This document shows, piece by piece, positions 17,121 to 25,477 of a stretch of DNA of 64,000 bases. Source of the stretch: PALSA-505 sp963699015 (GTDB lineage: Bacteria > Actinomycetota > Actinomycetes > Streptosporangiales > Streptosporangiaceae); NCBI GenBank assembly GCA_963699015.1, contig CAVOSX010000001.1, forward strand, positions 372,001-436,000, read 5' to 3'. The notes beneath the pieces are model-generated. The model was given only the letters and a program-made list of their open reading frames with translations, ran no database searches and was not told the origin of the DNA. Every line of letters starts with the position of its first letter. Positions within the stretch are counted from its first letter, which is position 1. The position numbers and the translations under genes were made by a program.

Positions 17121-18044
17121 TCACCGGCCCGGGGCGAGGGCGTCGAGGATCTCGCCTGCCCGCCGCGCGGCCGCGGCCGGATCGGCGTCGGGTGAGCCGA
17201 CCTGAGGATCCCAGTTGAGGTCGTAGAAGATCTCGGTCACGCCGCGGTCGGCGAGCCAGGCGGTATCGGCGCGGATCTGCTCGTAGGAGCCGGACAGCAG
17301 CCTGCGGCCGCCGTCGCCGGGGGCAGCGACCTCCGCGCCCGCCCGGACCACGCCCCGGCAGATGATCCTGATGGCGCCGGGGTCACGCCCGGCATCCCTG
17401 GCCGCCGAGCGGACGACCTCGATGCCCTCCCCGATGCGGGACAGGTCGGTCCGGCTGGACGTGACCCAGCCGTCCGCCAGCCGGCCGGCCCGCTGCAGCG
17501 CGGGGCGGGCGCTCCCGCCGAGCAGTACGGGCGGCCCGCCCGCCTGGACCGGACTGGGATCGGCCCGGCTCGCGGGAACGGAATAGAACTCGCCGCTGAA
17601 CCGGCTCACCCCGTCGGCCCACAGGGCGCGCAGCACGGCGATGTACTCCTCGGCGCGGGCGCCGCGCCGCGCCATGGATGCGCCCGTCGCCTCGAATTCC
17701 TCCGGCATCCAGCCGATGCCGAGTCCCAGGTCGTGCCGGCCGCCGGACAGGACGTCAACCGTGGCGGCCTGCTTGGCCAGCACCGCGGGCGACACGAAGG
17801 GGAAGTTCACCACCGCGACGCCGAGCCTGATCCGGGACGTGCTGGCCGCGGCGAAGCCCAGCGCGACCATCGGGTCAAGCACGCTGTAATAGACGGGCTC
17901 GAGCGCCGATCCCACCGGGACGAGCAATCGCTGGAAGGCCCACAGGCAGTCGTAGCCCGCCTGCTCGGCCCGGACGGCGAAGGCGGCCAGATTGCCGGGA
18001 GTTGCCCAGGCGCCGGAAACGGGGGCGCCGAAACCGATCTTCAT
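17121..18044 (-). CDS. LLM-class flavin (F420/FMN) oxidoreductase
   Basis: 307 aa luciferase-like TIM-barrel protein. Typical text: KIGFGAPVSGAWATPGNLAAFAVRAEQAGYDCLWAFQ at the N-terminus, IRLGVAVVNFPFVSPAVLAKQAATVDVLSGGRHDLGLGIGW with the conserved GGR/GxGxGW, then PVLLGGSARPALQRAGRLADGW. Actinobacterial members commonly use F420; the substrate cannot be read from sequence. ATG 18044 is preceded at 7 nt by TAGGCT, a leaderless pattern. It is a single gene, convergent with the LAL regulator. Confidence 0.88.
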   Translation of the reverse strand: MKIGFGAPVSGAWATPGNLAAFAVRAEQAGYDCLWAFQRLLVPVGSALEPVYYSVLDPMVALGFAAASTSRIRLGVAVVNFPFVSPAVLAKQAATVDVLSGGRHDLGLGIGWMPEEFEATGASMARRGARAEEYIAVLRALWADGVSRFSGEFYSVPASRADPSPVQAGGPPVLLGGSARPALQRAGRLADGWVTSSRTDLSRIGEGIEVVRSAARDAGRDPGAIRIICRGVVRAGAEVAAPGDGGRRLLSGSYEQIRADTAWLADRGVTEIFYDLNWDPQVGSPDADPAAAARRAGEILDALAPGR

Positions 18045-18051
18045 GGCGCCC

Positions 18052-18057
18052 AGCCTA
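18052..18057 (-). promoter_or_regulatory. Leaderless-type -10 box of the LLM gene
   Basis: TAGGCT on the minus strand, 7 nt before ATG 18044. Confidence 0.4.
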
Positions 18058-18071
18058 GAGGGCGGCCCCGG

Positions 18072-18761
18072 CTAGCGAGCGTCGTCCGCCGCGTCCGTGT
18101 CGCCGACATCGTCGGCGGCCGGCGGGTCGGGCGGGTCGGCGCGCGGCGGGCCGGTATCCAGTGGCGGCAGCTGGTACAGCCGGTCCAGGCTCAGCCGCTG
18201 CGCATCCGCCAGCACGGTGTCCTGCTGCTGCTGCGCTTTATCGGCGGTTTGCCTGGCCAGTTCCGAGGCCAGGCCGCCCAGTTGGCGCACGCCGGTCTCG
18301 TCCACCAGCACGTGGCTCGCGGACAGGATCGCGATGCCTTCGATCCGGCGATTCCCGCGGTCCGGCGGGGACAGCGCGGCCCCGACCTTCGCTGCCTCGA
18401 AGGGGTTCGGCGCGTGCCTGGCCAGCCTGTCGCGCTCCCCGAGCACCCACTGGTGGTACTTCATCACCTCGCCCTGCAGCGGCAGGGTCCGCACATCCTC
18501 GGTGGCCAGGCCGAATCGCTTGCCGTTGCCGAAGCAGCGGGCGTAGGAGACCAGGGCCGCCGACCAGAGCGCGTTCGGCACCACGGCATCCCGGGTGATC
18601 TCGGGCTTGGCCAGCTCGGTGAGCAGCCGCTTGCAGCACTCCATCACGAACTGAAGATCCTGGATGATCGTGGCCTGGTCGGCGAGCAGCCGCGCCGACG
18701 GCACGTCGAGGCCCACGGTCAGCGTCCCCTCGGCCGGCGCTGTCCCCTCCGTACCGCTCAT
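18072..18761 (-). CDS. Hypothetical protein (229 aa)
   Basis: Unrecognised soluble protein. Visible features are a helical N-terminal half (QATIIQDLQFVMECCKRLLTELA), an aromatic region with YARCFGNGKRFGL and VMKYHQWVLGERDRLARHAPNPFEAAKVG, a segment IEGIAILSASHVLVDETGVRQLGGLASELA, and an acidic, Pro-rich tail. No signal peptide or membrane helix. ATG 18761 (MSGTEG) is chosen over an upstream start at 18818; a -10-like GATCAT lies 7 nt before it. It is divergent from the mycothiol-type gene across a region with inverted repeats. Confidence 0.6.
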   Translation of the reverse strand: MSGTEGTAPAEGTLTVGLDVPSARLLADQATIIQDLQFVMECCKRLLTELAKPEITRDAVVPNALWSAALVSYARCFGNGKRFGLATEDVRTLPLQGEVMKYHQWVLGERDRLARHAPNPFEAAKVGAALSPPDRGNRRIEGIAILSASHVLVDETGVRQLGGLASELARQTADKAQQQQDTVLADAQRLSLDRLYQLPPLDTGPPRADPPDPPAADDVGDTDAADDAR

Positions 18762-18793
18762 GACGCCGATGATCACATGCGCGCGTCTGGTGT

Positions 18794-18818
18794 CTTGTCT
18801 CACATAGTGACAAGTCAC
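18794..18818. promoter_or_regulatory. Inverted repeats in a divergent promoter region
   Basis: Two overlapping inverted repeats, CTTGTC-9-GACAAG (18794-18814) and GTGAC-AA-GTCAC (18807-18818), lie between the genes starting at 18761 and 18860. They could bind a dimeric regulator; which one is unknown. Confidence 0.4.
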
Positions 18819-18859
18819 GTGGAACAGTTGGTACCGGGTATTCAGGAGGGCAGGAAGCG

Positions 18860-19648
18860 ATGGAGTGCAGTGCCCGCGCGTGGATCGCCGCCCTGCGCGG
18901 CTCGCAGCAGCGGCTCGCCGCCCTGGTCGGCTCGCTCATCCCTGAGCAGTTGAATGCCCCTTCCTACGACGCCGGCTGGACGATCGCTCAGGTGCTGGCG
19001 CACATCGGCGCCCAGGCGGAGATCGCGCAGCAGGCGCTGGCCGCCGCGCTGTCCGGCCGCGAGCCGTTCGGGCTGGACGGATTCGAGTCCATCCGGGCGG
19101 TCTGGAACGCTCGCGATCCCGGCCAGCAGGCGGTCGAGTGCCTGGTCTGCGACCGGGAGCACGTGCGCCGCCTTGAGCAGGTCAGCGACGAGCAGCTGGC
19201 CGGGATGCGGCTGAGGATCCTCGGCACCCAGTACGACGCGGCCGGCCTGGTGTGGCTGCGGCTGGGCGAGCACGCGCTGCACTCGTGGGACATCGCGGTC
19301 AGCCTCGACCCGGCCGCGGTCCTCGCCCCGCAGTCGGTGGCGCTGCTGACCGACCGGGTCCCGCAGGTGGCCGCGTGCGGCGCCAAGCCGCCCGGCGTGC
19401 CGTACCGGGTCGGCATCCAGACCACGGATCCGGACCGGGAGTTCCTGCTCGACGTGGCGGACACCGTGTCGATGTCCGAGGTGCGCGCCGGGTCCGCCGG
19501 CGCCGGCGTCCCCGCGATCCGGATGCCGGCCGAGGCGCTGCTGCGCCTGGTCTACGGGCGGCTCGACCCCGCTCACACGCCCGCGGTCCTGGCGCTGTCC
19601 GGCCAGGTCGACCTGGACCTGCTGCGCCGGACCTTTCCCGGATTCTGA
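18860..19648 (+). CDS. Maleylpyruvate isomerase family mycothiol-dependent enzyme
   Basis: 262 aa DinB-fold protein with the MDMPI N-terminal domain. Seen are WIAALRGSQQRLAALVGSL, the first metal His in WTIAQVLAHIGAQAEI and the paired His in RLGEHALHSWDIAVS, followed by a C-terminal MDMPI-C/SCP-like domain (IRMPAEALLRLVYGRLD). Members use mycothiol, the actinobacterial thiol, for conjugation or isomerisation. The substrate is unknown. ATG 18860 has GGAGGGCAGGA upstream. Confidence 0.85.
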   Translation: MECSARAWIAALRGSQQRLAALVGSLIPEQLNAPSYDAGWTIAQVLAHIGAQAEIAQQALAAALSGREPFGLDGFESIRAVWNARDPGQQAVECLVCDREHVRRLEQVSDEQLAGMRLRILGTQYDAAGLVWLRLGEHALHSWDIAVSLDPAAVLAPQSVALLTDRVPQVAACGAKPPGVPYRVGIQTTDPDREFLLDVADTVSMSEVRAGSAGAGVPAIRMPAEALLRLVYGRLDPAHTPAVLALSGQVDLDLLRRTFPGF

Positions 19649-19651
19649 GGG

Positions 19652-20617
19652 TCAGGCCCGGCTCAGGATCTGCTCGGTGATCTCGCGAGCGCAGCCCCAG
19701 GACAGGGTCACGCCTGCCCCGCCGTGGCCGTAGTTGTGCACCAGCAGCCGGCCCGGGCCGAGCGGCTCGCAGTCGAGCCGTACCCGGGGCCTGACCGGCC
19801 GCAGGCCGACCCGCTGCGCCACGATCGCGGCGCCCGCCAGCCGCGGCTCCACCGCGGCGCAGTCGGCCAGGATGCGCCGGGTAATCGCGGGATCGGGGTC
19901 AAGGTTCCAGTCCCCGGGCTGCTCCGTGCCGCCGAGCAGCACCGTGTCGCCGTGCGGGAACATGTAAACGAGATCGGTGGCCGGGCCGGCCGGGCCGATG
20001 AAGAAGTCGGTGATGCCGGGGTTCGCGACGATGACCGCCTGCCCCCTGACGGGGACCAGGCCGCGATCGGGGACCAGGTCACGGGCGCCGATCCCGGTGC
20101 AGTTGACCACCACGGGGGCATCGGCGGCCGCCTGCGGGAGCGAGCCGACCGTGGCGACCTGCAGCTGTCCGCCGCCGCCGGTGTAGCGGTCCAGCAGGTA
20201 GCCGAGGTAGGCCGGCATGGTTAGCACCGGCGCGGCGTACTGCCAGCCGTCGACGAACCCGCCGGGAAGTTCCGCGGCGGCGCACCGCCGGAAGTCCGGC
20301 ATCAGCTCCGACCAGCCCGGCGGCTCGGCCGGGTGGCGCCAGGCCTCGGTGCCCCGGACCATCGCGACCCCGGTGCCCGGCTGGCCGGCCAGGTCGCGCA
20401 GCGTCTCCAGGCCCGCGCTGGCCCACGCGGCCACCCGTCCGCCCTCCTCGACCAGGTGCGGCCCCCAGATCGCCCCGGCCACCGCCGAGGTCGTCTCGAG
20501 CGGCAGCCGCGCGGCCCGGATCGTGACCGCAAAACCGGCCTCGGCCAGGCAGATCGCGGTGGTCAGGCCGCACACCCCGGCCCCGATCACCAGCACGTCA
20601 GGCCGGCCGCCGCTCAC
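19652..20617 (-). CDS. FAD-dependent D-amino-acid-oxidase-like oxidoreductase
   Basis: 321 aa. The FAD-binding VLVIGAGVCGLTTAICLAEAG is at residues 9-29; AVAGAIWGPHLV and the C-terminal VRPRVRLD…LLVHNYGHGGAGVTLSWGCA with GHGGxG are DAO-family hallmarks. DAO enzymes deaminate D-amino acids to keto acids, giving H2O2. Length fits bacterial DAO. GTG 20617 has TACCGT 6 nt upstream. It converges on the mycothiol-type gene with a 3-bp gap. Substrate preference cannot be read. Confidence 0.88.
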   Translation of the reverse strand: MSGGRPDVLVIGAGVCGLTTAICLAEAGFAVTIRAARLPLETTSAVAGAIWGPHLVEEGGRVAAWASAGLETLRDLAGQPGTGVAMVRGTEAWRHPAEPPGWSELMPDFRRCAAAELPGGFVDGWQYAAPVLTMPAYLGYLLDRYTGGGGQLQVATVGSLPQAAADAPVVVNCTGIGARDLVPDRGLVPVRGQAVIVANPGITDFFIGPAGPATDLVYMFPHGDTVLLGGTEQPGDWNLDPDPAITRRILADCAAVEPRLAGAAIVAQRVGLRPVRPRVRLDCEPLGPGRLLVHNYGHGGAGVTLSWGCAREITEQILSRA

Positions 20618-20623
20618 CGGGGC

Positions 20624-20629
20624 ACGGTA
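20624..20629 (-). promoter_or_regulatory. Leaderless-type -10 box of the DAO gene
   Basis: TACCGT on the minus strand, 6 nt before GTG 20617. Confidence 0.4.
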
Positions 20630-20638
20630 TCAGGCGGG

Positions 20639-21022
20639 TCAGCCCTGCTGCTTGACGCACAGGCAGAACGGGTGGCCGGCCGGGTCGGTCAGCACCCGCC
20701 AGCGCTCGCCGCCCGGCTGGTGATCCGGCTTGGCCGCTCCGGCGTCCAGGCAGGCCGCCTCGGCCTTGTCCAGGTCGGCGACGTAGAAGTCGAGGTGGAA
20801 CTGCTTCGGCGCCCCCGGATCCGGCCAGCGCGGCGGCGTGTAGTCGTCGATGCGGCCGAACCCGATGGACACCGGGCCCTCGCTGATCATCGCGTAGTCG
20901 TCCTCGTTGCAGGCGATCTGCCAGCCGAGAATCCGGTGGTAGAAGCCGGCGAGCGCCGCGGGCTTGTCACAATCGAGGCTGATCATGGCGAGGCTGGCGA
21001 CTGCGGTCATCGTGGCGTTCAT
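20639..21022 (-). CDS. VOC (glyoxalase-fold) family protein
   Basis: 127 aa, one VOC unit of paired beta-alpha-beta modules: SLAMISLDCDKPAALAGFYHRILGW, then FHLDFYVADLDKAEAACLDAGA and GERWRVLTDPAGHPFCLCVKQ. This is the actinobacterial glyoxalase-like/Glo_EDI subgroup of unknown substrate. ATG 21022 is used; ATG 21010 is an alternative with GAGAGG 12 nt upstream. It ends 22 bp from the DAO start on the same strand, so it could be co-transcribed with it. Confidence 0.8.
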   Translation of the reverse strand: MNATMTAVASLAMISLDCDKPAALAGFYHRILGWQIACNEDDYAMISEGPVSIGFGRIDDYTPPRWPDPGAPKQFHLDFYVADLDKAEAACLDAGAAKPDHQPGGERWRVLTDPAGHPFCLCVKQQG

Positions 21023-21145
21023 CCTCTCGTGTGCTCCGGGTCTGCCGGACTCGAAAGTAGCCGCGCGCTGGCCCCGCGGTCTTGAACAAACGCGACGCGC
21101 GAAGGGAAAGTTACAGCGGAGTAGCGTGTCAGGCGGGAGCCGCTG

Positions 21146-22537
21146 ATGCTGGTCGCCGGGGTGGACTGCTCGACCCAGTTGACGAAGGTGGTGCTGTGCC
21201 ACGCCGAAGACGGCGCCGTGATCGGCACCGGGTCCGCGCCGCATCCGGACGGGACCGAATGCGACCCGGGGGCCTGGTGGGACGCGCTGATGAGGGCCGG
21301 CCGCGGGCTGCTCGACCGGGCGGACGCGGTCGGGGTGGCGGCTCAGCAGCACGGCATGGTCGCGGTGGACGAGGCAGGCCGGGTGGTGCGGCCCGCGCTG
21401 CTGTGGAACGACATGCGCTCGGCCCGGCAGGCCGAGGACCTGATCGCCGAGTTCGGCGGCCCGGGGGAGTGGGCCAGCCTGACCGGCAGCGTGCCCACGG
21501 CGTCATTCACCGTCACCAAGCTGCGCTGGATGGCCGAGCACGAGCCGGCCAACGCCGGCCGCACCAGCATGGTCATGCTGCCGCACGACTGGCTGACCTG
21601 GCAGCTCGGCCTGAGGGAACAGGCGGGGAGCGCGGCGGGGCCGGTCACCGACCGCGGGGACGCCTCGGGTACCGGCTACTTCTCGCCCGCCGGCGCCGGG
21701 TGGCTGCCGTCGCTGGCACGGGCGGCCCTCGGCCGGGAGGCTGAGCTGCCCCGGCTCGCGGCGCCGGCCGAGGTGGTCGGCCGGACCTGGTGGGGAGCGG
21801 CGCTGTCGGCGGGGACCGGAGACAACATGGGCGCCGCGCTGGGCCTGCGCCTGGGCGACGGCGACGTGGTCATCTCGGTCGGCACGTCGGGCACCGCGTT
21901 CGCCGTGACGCCGGCCGGGACGGCCGACCCGGCCGGCGCGGTGGCCGGCTTCGCGGACGCGACCGGCCGGTTCCTGCCGCTGGTCTGCACCCTGAACGCG
22001 GCCCGGGTGCTCACGGTCACCGCGAGGCTGCTCGGCGTGGACGCCGGCAGGCTGTCCGCGCTCGCGCTGGCCGCCCGGCCCGGCGCCGGCGGGCTGACGC
22101 TGCTGCCCTACCTGGACGGCGAGCGGACGCCGAACCGGCCGGACGCGGCCGGCGTGCTCACCGGTCTCACCACGGCGAGCGCCACCAGGCAGAATCTGGC
22201 CAGGGCGGCGGTCGAAGGGGTGCTGTGCGGGCTGGCTGACGCCATGGATCACCTGATCGCGGCCGGCGTGCGGCCGCGGCGGGTGCTGCTCATCGGCGGC
22301 GGCGCCCGCTCCGCGGCGGTCCGCGCCATCGCGCCCGGGATACTCGGCACCGACGTCGTGGTCCCCGAGGCCGCCGAGTACGCGGCGATGGGCGCGGCCA
22401 GGCAGGCCGCCTGGGCGCTGGCCCCCGGCTCCGGCCCGCCGCCGTGGCCGGAGCCGAAGTCGGACCGCTATCAGGGCGAGCCCGCGCCGTGGGTGCGCGA
22501 GAGGTACGCGGCGCTGCGGGACGCGGCCGGCAGGTGA
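21146..22537 (+). CDS. xylB: Xylulokinase (FGGY carbohydrate kinase)
   Basis: 463 aa FGGY kinase. VAGVDCSTQLTKVVL at the N-terminus is the phosphate-1 loop; GVAAQQHGMVAVD and LWNDMRS are xylulokinase signatures; ISVGTSGTAFAV and LLIGGGARSAAVRAI are the ATP site. It phosphorylates D-xylulose to xylulose-5-phosphate in the cytoplasm. Slightly shorter than E. coli XylB but normal for actinobacteria. ATG 21146 has GGGAG upstream. No xylA or sugar transporter adjoins it, so the substrate could be another ketose. Confidence 0.88.
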   Translation: MLVAGVDCSTQLTKVVLCHAEDGAVIGTGSAPHPDGTECDPGAWWDALMRAGRGLLDRADAVGVAAQQHGMVAVDEAGRVVRPALLWNDMRSARQAEDLIAEFGGPGEWASLTGSVPTASFTVTKLRWMAEHEPANAGRTSMVMLPHDWLTWQLGLREQAGSAAGPVTDRGDASGTGYFSPAGAGWLPSLARAALGREAELPRLAAPAEVVGRTWWGAALSAGTGDNMGAALGLRLGDGDVVISVGTSGTAFAVTPAGTADPAGAVAGFADATGRFLPLVCTLNAARVLTVTARLLGVDAGRLSALALAARPGAGGLTLLPYLDGERTPNRPDAAGVLTGLTTASATRQNLARAAVEGVLCGLADAMDHLIAAGVRPRRVLLIGGGARSAAVRAIAPGILGTDVVVPEAAEYAAMGAARQAAWALAPGSGPPPWPEPKSDRYQGEPAPWVRERYAALRDAAGR

Positions 22538-22547
22538 CGGGGCGGGG

Positions 22548-23351
22548 CTAGCCGACCGGCATGAGGCTGACCGCGGCCTCACCGGTGAACATCAGGAAGG
22601 TCAGCGTCTCCTGCAGGTAGAGCTCGACGGCGCTGTCGGTGTGCGAGAGGTAGCCGATCGAGGTGTCCTGGCCGAGCTGCAGGCTGAAGTCGCCGCCGCG
22701 GGTGGTCAGCAGGATCGCCCCGGTGATCGCCGGGGCCCAGATGATCTCGCCGGACAGCTGCCGCCTGATGTGGTCGATCACCGGGTAGCCGTGGTCGGTC
22801 GTCTCGCTGACCTCGGTATAGGCGTCCGAGCTCAGCACCACCGAGTACGGGCCGTCCACGCCGGCCAGCCGGAGCCGGCCGAGGGCCTGGGCGATCGCCT
22901 CCGGGTACGACCTGACGTCGGCGGGCAGGCTCACCGGCGCGTTGGTCGCCCCCGCGCGGATGCCGCCGATGCCGCCAGCCGGATAGCCCTCGAAGACGGC
23001 CTGATCCTCGGCGAAGGCGATCTGCCGGGCGGCGTCCTTGACCGGCTGCCAGTCGGAGTCCTGCGCGCCGCGGTCCACGTCGTCGATCTCCTGGCGGTCC
23101 AGCCGGAACGGCGCCCGCAGCTCGACCAGCGCCGCGACCTGGCGCTGCCGGGCCTGCACGCCCTCGCCCGGCGGGTCGATCTCGCGTACCCGGCCGACGC
23201 CGACCGCGGAGAACGCCTCGCCGGCCGGCCCGCTCACGTCCACCACCCGGCGGCCGGCCAGGTAGCGCTTGAACGTGCGCGCGGCCTCTTCCTCGATCTG
23301 CGCCCAGGCACCGTCGGAGACCGGCGCTAGCTCGCGGTGCAGGTTATTCAT
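22548..23351 (-). CDS. Encapsulin (family 1 nanocompartment shell protein)
   Basis: 267 aa, the usual length of linocin-M18-type encapsulins with HK97 fold. Diagnostic text: MNNLHRELAPVSDGAWAQIEEEAARTFKRYLAGRRVVDVSGP, then EDQAVFEGYPAGGIGGI and the C-terminal LYLQETLTFLMFTGEAAVSLM. It self-assembles into a protein cage that packages the enzyme carrying the C-terminal targeting peptide, here the DyP peroxidase immediately upstream, whose 3' end it overlaps by 8 bp. The pair is implicated in oxidative-stress defence in other bacteria. Confidence 0.95.
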   Translation of the reverse strand: MNNLHRELAPVSDGAWAQIEEEAARTFKRYLAGRRVVDVSGPAGEAFSAVGVGRVREIDPPGEGVQARQRQVAALVELRAPFRLDRQEIDDVDRGAQDSDWQPVKDAARQIAFAEDQAVFEGYPAGGIGGIRAGATNAPVSLPADVRSYPEAIAQALGRLRLAGVDGPYSVVLSSDAYTEVSETTDHGYPVIDHIRRQLSGEIIWAPAITGAILLTTRGGDFSLQLGQDTSIGYLSHTDSAVELYLQETLTFLMFTGEAAVSLMPVG

Positions 23352-24522
23352 CCTCGAAGACTCCCCTCAGGCTGCCGATGTTCAGCGAACCACTACCGCC
23401 GGGCGGGCTGGACGGCGGGGCGGCATCCCCGTCGCCCGGCGCGGCCGGCTCGTCATCGCCCAGGCTTTCCAGCAGGTCAGCCGAGGGCACGAAGAACAGG
23501 TTGCCGGTCACGGCCGTGCTGACGTCCAGCAGCCGGTCGTAGTTGCCCTCGGGCGAGCCGACGAACATGTTGGTCAGCATCTGCTCGATCACCGCGGGGG
23601 ACCGGGCGTAGCCGATGAAGTAGGTGCCGTACTCGCCCTCGCCCACCGATCCGAACGGCATGTTATCCCGGACGATCTTCACTTCCTCGCCGTTCTCGCC
23701 GGTGATCGTGGTCAGCGCGTTGTGCGCGTAGCTGGGCTTGACCGAGTCGTCGAGCTCGATGTCGGACAGCTTGCCGCGCCCGATGATCCGCTCCTGCTGC
23801 TCGACCGGTATCGCGTTCCAGGCGGCCAGGTCGTGCAGGTACTTCTGGACGATCACGTAGCTGCCGCCGGCGAACGCCGGGTCCTCGGCGCCGATGATCG
23901 TGGCCCGGACCGCGGCCTGGCCAACCGGGTTCTCGGTGCCGTCCACGAACCCGACCAGATCCCGGTCGTCGAAGTAGCGGAACCCGTGCACCTCGTCCAG
24001 CACCGTCACCGCGGTCCCGAGCCGGCCGGTGATCTGGGTGGCCAGCTCGAAGCACAGGTCCATCCGCGCGGCGCGGATGTGGAAGAGCATGTCGCCGGGG
24101 GTGGACACGGCGTGCCGCTGGCCGGCCCGGATCTCCCGGAACGGGTGCAGCCCGGCGGGCCGCCGCCCGCCCGCGAGCCGGCCCGGCGCCACCCGGTCCC
24201 AGGCCTGCGCGCCGAAGCCGGTCACGCAAATCAGGTGCCCGTCCAGGTCACGAAATCCCACCGCGCGGATCAGCCCGGCCAGGTCCGCGCACAGGCCGCG
24301 CACCGCATCGGCGTGCTGCGGTCCCTGGCCGATCGCGGCGACCAGGAAAATGGCCGCTCCGGTCAGCGGCGAAGCCACCGGCTGCGGCTCGACGTTGGCC
24401 GCTACCGGCTGCGGCTCGACGCTGGTCGCCACCTCCTGCGAAGCGGTGTCCGCCCCGCCCGGCGGCCGCTGGCCGGGCGCCCCGTCCGCCTCGCGTACCG
24501 ACCTGTCGCTCACCTGCGTCAT
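23344..24522 (-). CDS. DyP-type peroxidase, encapsulin cargo
   Basis: 392 aa heme peroxidase. The GxxDG motif is present as GFVDGTENP, with HAVSTPGDMLFHIRA and the distal/proximal elements of DyP class P/B. The C-terminus, after a Gly/Pro/Ser linker, ends in LNIGSLRG plus a few residues, the classical encapsulin cargo-loading peptide. The N-terminal extension before the peroxidase domain contains a repeat, VEPQPVAANVEPQPVAS, which is unusual. ATG 24522 is chosen; a GTG at 24549 would add nine residues. It is divergent from the ABC importer operon. Confidence 0.93.
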   Translation of the reverse strand: MTQVSDRSVREADGAPGQRPPGGADTASQEVATSVEPQPVAANVEPQPVASPLTGAAIFLVAAIGQGPQHADAVRGLCADLAGLIRAVGFRDLDGHLICVTGFGAQAWDRVAPGRLAGGRRPAGLHPFREIRAGQRHAVSTPGDMLFHIRAARMDLCFELATQITGRLGTAVTVLDEVHGFRYFDDRDLVGFVDGTENPVGQAAVRATIIGAEDPAFAGGSYVIVQKYLHDLAAWNAIPVEQQERIIGRGKLSDIELDDSVKPSYAHNALTTITGENGEEVKIVRDNMPFGSVGEGEYGTYFIGYARSPAVIEQMLTNMFVGSPEGNYDRLLDVSTAVTGNLFFVPSADLLESLGDDEPAAPGDGDAAPPSSPPGGSGSLNIGSLRGVFEDE

Positions 24523-24703
24523 TCTTGCGTACTGCTTCACTTCGAGCACTCCCGATGCCGGATGCCGTCGGTCGTGATGATATGTATCGGTTCGGCCACG
24601 ATCTGTGTCGGCTGCCGGGCGGGCCTTGCGCGCGGCCGCAGCTCGTGCCTGAATGAGTGTTCATATTGGCGGCATTCTGGCCGCCTGTACCGGGATTGAG
24701 CCG

Positions 24704-25477
24704 ATGAATAGCAGTTCACCTGGGATGCTGCAAGTTCAGGACGTGACGGTGCGCTTCGGCGGCGTGACCGCGCTGGACGGGGTGTCGTTCACCGCCGCGC
24801 CGCGTCAGGTGACCGGGATCATCGGCCCGAACGGCGCGGGCAAGACCACCTTGCTGAACGCGGCGTGCGGCTTCGTCCGGCCCGATGCCGGCCAGCTGAT
24901 CTTCGACGGCACCAGCCTGGCCCGGGTGCGCCCGCACCGGCTGGCCCGGCTGGGCATCGCCCGGACGCTGCAGGGGCTCGGCCTGTTCGGCCGGCTGACG
25001 GTGCTGGAGAACGTCATGGTCGGCGCCGACCGGCACGCGCGTGCCGGGTTCTGGACCGCGCTGGCGGGCCTGCCGGACGCGGATGAGCGGAGGCTGCGAG
25101 AGCGGGCGCGCGAGGCGCTCGGCCGGGTGGGTGCGGCCGATCTCGCCGACCGGATGCCGGATCAGCTGCCCTACGGCATGCGCAAGCGGGTCGTGTTCGC
25201 CCGGGCGCTGGCTGCCAGGCCGCGGCTGCTCCTCCTTGACGAGCCCGCAAGCGGCTTGTCCGAGGCGGAGCTGGGCGAGCTCGGCGAGATGATCACCGAC
25301 GTCGCCGCGGATGCCTGCGTGGTCCTGGTCGAGCATCGCATCGACCTGATGATGGCGGTCTGCAACTCGATCGTCGTGCTCGACTTCGGCAAGGTGATCG
25401 CGACCGGGCAGCCTGCCGAGGTGCTGACCGATCCCGCGGTGACCACCGCTTACCTGGGGGCGACCGGCAATGGCTGA
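24704..25477 (+). CDS. livG: Branched-chain-type ABC importer ATPase (LivG)
   Basis: 257 aa from ATG 24704. Walker A IGPNGAGKTTLLN, Walker B LLLLDEPASGL, switch His in VLVEHRIDLMM. The signature loop reads LPYGMRKRVVFARAL, i.e. the LivG-type LPYGxxRR rather than canonical LSGGQ. LivG is one of two cytoplasmic ATPases powering uptake through LivHM. It is first in a five-gene operon (livG-livF-livH-livM-binding protein) and overlaps livF by 8 bp. A small GGCGGC/GCCGCC stem lies at 24668-24685 just upstream. Confidence 0.92.
   Translation: MNSSSPGMLQVQDVTVRFGGVTALDGVSFTAAPRQVTGIIGPNGAGKTTLLNAACGFVRPDAGQLIFDGTSLARVRPHRLARLGIARTLQGLGLFGRLTVLENVMVGADRHARAGFWTALAGLPDADERRLRERAREALGRVGAADLADRMPDQLPYGMRKRVVFARALAARPRLLLLDEPASGLSEAELGELGEMITDVAADACVVLVEHRIDLMMAVCNSIVVLDFGKVIATGQPAEVLTDPAVTTAYLGATGNG

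Noticed and set aside
24575..24590. TGATATGTAT between DyP and livG as a further GntR operator
   Set aside because: Only 7 of 10 positions match, it is not palindromic, and it lies far from the island.
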